34,617 bases of DNA from NCBI GenBank assembly GCA_937919625.1, contig CALFRK010000009.1:1-34617 (forward strand). Reading direction: 5' to 3'. Under the pieces are notes generated by a model, which was given only the letters and a program-made list of their open reading frames with translations, had not been told where the DNA came from and ran no database searches. The position numbers were made by a program, and so were the translations under genes. Shown here in pieces: positions 32,012 to 34,617 of the stretch (position 1 is its first letter; the number at the start of each line of letters is the position of its first letter). The DNA is from an uncultured Ilumatobacter sp. GTDB lineage: Bacteria > Actinomycetota > Acidimicrobiia > Acidimicrobiales > Ilumatobacteraceae.

Positions 32012-33499
32012 TCAGTGCTCGATCCAGCCGCGGCTGCGCTCTACTGCCCGCAACCATTGGGTGTGGCCAAGATCGGTGAACGTTCGGTCGGGTTCGGGCT
32101 CGAATGTGGCCTCGAGTTGCCAGGTGGCTTTGATCGCGTCGAGGTCGGGCCACACACCCTCTGCCAACCCCGCCAGGAAAGCGGCACCGAGTGACGTGGT
32201 CTCCTGATCGACCGGGCGCCGAACCGTAGCGCCGAGCTGGTCGGCCTGCATCTGCAACATGAAGTCCATGACCGAGGCGCCGCCGTCGACACGAAGGTCG
32301 GTGATCGGGGTGCCGCTGGCAGCCACCATCGCATCGATCACGTCGCGTGTCTGGTAGGTCATCGCCTCGACAACAGCTCTGGTGATGTGTGCCCGCGTGG
32401 TACCGCGAGTGATGCCGACGATCGTGCCGCGGGCGTAGGGGTCCCACCACGGAGATCCCAGTCCGGCGAAAGCGGGCACGACATAGACACCGCCACTGTC
32501 GGGAACGCTCGCTGCGAGCGGGCCAGTATCGGCTGCGTCGTCGATGATGCTGATCCCGTCACGCAGCCACTGGATCGCTGCCCCGGTGACAAAGATCGCA
32601 CCCTCGAGCGCGTAGGCGATGGTGCCGTCAACCAGTTCCCATGCGATCGTGGTCAGCATGCCCTCGGTTGGTGGGGGACATGTTGTCCCGACATTGAGCA
32701 GGATGAAACTGCCTGTGCCGTAGGTGTTCTTGGCCATGCCCGGCTCGAAGCAAGCCTGTCCGAACAGCGCGGCCTGCTGGTCGCCCGCCACGCCGCTGAT
32801 GGGGATGCCGGCTGCGACGCCACACGCTTCGGAGGTGACACCGAAACGGCCGCTGGACGGCCGCACCTGGGGGAGCGCTGCCAATGGCACATTCAGCATG
32901 TCGCATAGATCGGTACTCCACCGGCGCTCGACGATGTCGTACAGCATTGTGCGACTGGCGTTGGTGACGTCGGTGGCGTGCACCTGGCCACCCGTCAGGT
33001 TCCAGATCAGCCAGGTGTCGATCGTGCCGAGCGCCAGATCAGCGTCGACTGGGATCTCGCGGTGCTGCAACAGCCATTCAAACTTCGTGCCGCTGAAGTA
33101 GGGATCGAGCACGAGCCCGGTTTGCCGACGGACCAGGTCGAGATTGCCGTCGGCCGCGAGCTGATCGCAGCGTGCCGCCGTTCGGCGGTCCTGCCACACG
33201 ATCGCATTGCCGTACGGTTTGCCGGTCGACCGGCTCCAGGCCACGACAGTTTCGCGTTGATTGGTGATGCCGATGGCGGCGACGGAGGAGCGCCCGACCT
33301 CGTTGATCACATGCCTCAAAGTGTCGGTGACGGCAGCCCAAATCTCTCGCGCATCATGCTCGACCCAACCCGGTTGTGGATAGTGCTGAGTGAACTCTTG
33401 GTATGCGGCCACCGCTGGTCGACGGTCGACGAAGACGGCCCGGCTGCGCACGCCAGTTGTGCCGGCGTCAATGGCGATGACACAGGTGTCGTTGATCAC
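32012..33499 (-). CDS. glpK: Glycerol kinase
   Basis: A 495-residue FGGY kinase with normal glycerol-kinase length. Markers are AIDAGTTGVRSRAVFVD (ATP site), GWVEHDAREIW, ITNQRETVVAW, YFSGTKFEWLL, GVAGDQQAALFGQ with the catalytic Asp, YGTGSFILLN, and RVDGGASVMDFMLQMQAD. It phosphorylates glycerol to sn-glycerol 3-phosphate. It is the middle gene of a minus-strand operon, 25 bp after a small membrane protein gene and 5 bp before the GNAT gene. No glpF or glpD is near. Confidence 0.92.
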   Translation of the reverse strand: MINDTCVIAIDAGTTGVRSRAVFVDRRPAVAAYQEFTQHYPQPGWVEHDAREIWAAVTDTLRHVINEVGRSSVAAIGITNQRETVVAWSRSTGKPYGNAIVWQDRRTAARCDQLAADGNLDLVRRQTGLVLDPYFSGTKFEWLLQHREIPVDADLALGTIDTWLIWNLTGGQVHATDVTNASRTMLYDIVERRWSTDLCDMLNVPLAALPQVRPSSGRFGVTSEACGVAAGIPISGVAGDQQAALFGQACFEPGMAKNTYGTGSFILLNVGTTCPPPTEGMLTTIAWELVDGTIAYALEGAIFVTGAAIQWLRDGISIIDDAADTGPLAASVPDSGGVYVVPAFAGLGSPWWDPYARGTIVGITRGTTRAHITRAVVEAMTYQTRDVIDAMVAASGTPITDLRVDGGASVMDFMLQMQADQLGATVRRPVDQETTSLGAAFLAGLAEGVWPDLDAIKATWQLEATFEPEPDRTFTDLGHTQWLRAVERSRGWIEH

Positions 33500-33524
33500 G
33501 ATCGCGACCGTATCCGACGACTTC

Positions 33525-33884
33525 TCAGCGGCGCCGCTTGGCGTTGCTTTTCGTCGGGGCCCCGCCGGTTCGGCTGGTCGGTGCCGGCTTGGGTCGCGGC
33601 TTGTTGGCGTCGACGGTGTCGCTGCCGCCGGATGAACGTTTTGAGCCCCGAACCGGCGCTTCGGTGCGGAGCTGTTTGAGTGACTTGCGTTGGTATCCGA
33701 ACTTGGCTAGCACGGCGCCGAACGCCAGATATAGCGGCCCGCTGACGAGCAGTCCGGCGATGACCCCGATCAGGCCGGTGTCGCGGAAGAGCAGCACGAA
33801 CAGAACGCTCATGATGCCCACGTACAACAACCATTCGCGGATCAATCGTTGCCACGGCACCGGTCGTGAAGAATCCCAAGCCAC
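33525..33884 (-). CDS. Small membrane protein, DUF4229-like
   Basis: A 119-residue protein with two hydrophobic helices (about residues 17-34 and 37-58) and a long Lys/Arg/Pro-rich cytoplasmic tail ([15 protein letters not shown]-like). The layout and the first helix resemble actinobacterial DUF4229 proteins, but I cannot confirm it. It is first in the operon before glpK. The promoter should lie in the 96 bp between it and the divergent phosphofructokinase pseudogene. Confidence 0.55.
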   Translation of the reverse strand: MAWDSSRPVPWQRLIREWLLYVGIMSVLFVLLFRDTGLIGVIAGLLVSGPLYLAFGAVLAKFGYQRKSLKQLRTEAPVRGSKRSSGGSDTVDANKPRPKPAPTSRTGGAPTKSNAKRRR

Positions 33885-33980
33885 GGCTCAGTTCATAGCA
33901 GTTCAGACCTTGGATACAGAAGTGCTCAGGCGTCCCAGCAATGGTTGCGCCGTATGTTACGGCTCATAGGATCCGACGTC

Positions 33981-34213
33981 GTGCGTGTCGGAGTATTGAC
34001 TGGCGGAGGAGACTGCCCAGGACTGAACGCTGTGCTGCGCGCCGTTGTGCGATAGGGCGAGCGTTCGGATGGCGACGAGATCGTCGGATTTCTGGACGCC
34101 TGGGACGACGTGTTGGAACGCCGCACCGTTCCGCTGACGATCGAGACGATGCGTGCAACGCTGCCGCGCGGTGGCACCGTGCTCGGCGCCCGGCGGGGCA
34201 GCCCATACAATTC
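33981..34213 (+). pseudogene. pfkA: 6-phosphofructokinase, N-terminal fragment with nonsense codon
   Basis: From the GTG at 33981 the frame reads [24 protein letters not shown], the ATP-site start of phosphofructokinase, then a TAG at 34053-34055 where the family has Lys (AAG to TAG needs one base change), then GERSDGDEIVGFLDAWDDVLERR, LTIETMRATLPRGGTVLGARRGSPY, again clear phosphofructokinase. After about 78 codons similarity stops at the end of the convergent GerMN gene. The enzyme (normally about 340 residues or more) is destroyed twice over: by the stop and by loss of its 3' three quarters. Confidence 0.8.
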
Positions 34214-34215
34214 GG

Positions 34216-34617
34216 TCAGATTCCGACCGGCACGGCCGGATAGGCCGGCTGTGCGGTTTGCACAAAACCGGGGTAGTCGTAAATGCGCAAGGGGTCTTTG
34301 GTGGTGTCGCCGTTCGTCGTCGGCCAGGCCACTTCGGCACCATTTACCTTCAGCTGCACTGCCTTGATGCCGTCGATCTCAGTGGCGGTGTAGACGATCT
34401 GGGCGATCGCCTGCGACAGGCTTTGTCCGGTGAGTTCGGAGATCTCGCTGGTGAGATCGAGGATCAGGATCTGTCCATTCGAGCGTGCTGACAACAGTTC
34501 GGTGGCGGGAGGGATGAACGAGCTGAATTGATCCTCGATCTCTTCAGGGTTGGGGCCGAGCAGAAGGATCTTGATCAAGTCCTCGCGAAGCGCTGCATCT
34601 CGCGGCACCGACCGCAG
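34216..34617 (-). CDS. GerMN-domain lipoprotein, C-terminal part
   Basis: The frame runs in from the window edge (LRSVPRDAALRED) and stops at 34216, giving 133 residues of a GerMN (PF10646-type) domain: IKILLLGPNPEE, FIPPATELLS, ILILDLTSEI, LSQAIAQIVYTATEIDGIKAVQLKVNG, and a Pro-rich tail YDYPGF. The start and the expected lipoprotein signal lie beyond the window. In actinobacteria such proteins are usually LpqB-like or free-standing lipoproteins at the cell envelope; the role here is unknown. It ends next to the truncated phosphofructokinase. Confidence 0.75.
   Translation of the reverse strand: MRSVPRDAALREDLIKILLLGPNPEEIEDQFSSFIPPATELLSARSNGQILILDLTSEISELTGQSLSQAIAQIVYTATEIDGIKAVQLKVNGAEVAWPTTNGDTTKDPLRIYDYPGFVQTAQPAYPAVPVGI

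Noticed and set aside
32007-32450. N-terminal extension of the GNAT protein
   Set aside because: This part is a second-frame reading of glpK; the ATG at 32006 follows the glpK stop.
1-34617. CRISPR array, rRNA or replication origin
   Set aside because: No regularly spaced repeats, rRNA segments or DnaA-box clusters were seen.

Overview
Two kinds of DNA meet in this window. Bases 1 to about 1231 are AT-rich and carry the end of an unrecognised gene and the left part of an IS3-family insertion sequence. Everything after that is GC-rich and reads as one actinobacterial chromosome, most likely a member of Acidimicrobiia (Ilumatobacter-like). That placement rests on overall composition and gene content (PimB-like glycosyltransferase, GerMN-domain lipoprotein, DUF4389 protein, ROK glucokinase, small Cys-rich gene beside queG) and is an inference. 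The change of composition falls inside the IS transposase gene, so a chimeric assembly is as likely as a real insertion.

Left accessory part (1.4-5.5 kb): a double DUF4389 membrane protein; a two-gene minus-strand operon of a small membrane protein and a DUF1883-TIR protein (possible phage-defence effector); a small Lys/Ala-rich protein built of two repeats; and the N-terminal third of a MobF (TrwC/TraI) relaxase preceded by two strong hairpins. The relaxase breaks off at about 5330-5343, exactly where the 5' end of a minus-strand nucleoside phosphorylase gene also breaks off.

Central operon (5.65-18.57 kb), the most interesting part: eleven tightly packed plus-strand genes, most with stop/start overlaps. 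They encode a BMP/PnrA-type nucleoside ABC importer (lipoprotein, double ATPase, two permeases), a SorC/DeoR-like regulator, MtnA (methylthioribose-1-phosphate isomerase family), a form IV RuBisCO-like protein with a KDDH motif, the two halves of a split transketolase, a cytoplasmic BisC/DMSO-reductase-type molybdoenzyme and a nucleoside phosphorylase. Read as a pathway: a 5'-modified nucleoside (for example 5'-methylthioadenosine, its sulfoxide, or 5'-deoxyadenosine) is imported, if necessary reduced by the molybdoenzyme, phosphorolysed to the base and a 5-modified ribose 1-phosphate, isomerised by MtnA to the ribulose 1-phosphate, isomerised by the RuBisCO-like protein to a 1-modified xylulose 5-phosphate, and split by the transketolase. 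I know of no described pathway with this set of enzymes.

Right of the operon, at 19.07-19.12 kb, lie a 3' fragment of a tmRNA gene and its terminator, the usual scar of a genomic island integrated in ssrA. This fits the operon and the relaxase remnant being island-borne. Next comes a variable stretch (truncated LysR gene, SRPBCC protein, LRAT-domain protein, membrane protein, endonuclease/phosphatase-fold protein) ending at tRNA-Pro (23.6 kb).

From 23.7 kb the content looks like ordinary core chromosome: YVTN beta-propeller protein, small Cys-rich protein, QueG, PimB-like glycosyltransferase, membrane protein, SRPBCC protein, ROK glucokinase, AlaC-like aminotransferase, ACT protein, then on the minus strand a small membrane protein, GlpK and a GNAT acetyltransferase. 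The window ends with a phosphofructokinase pseudogene (nonsense codon plus 3' truncation) abutting a GerMN-domain gene that runs off the edge.
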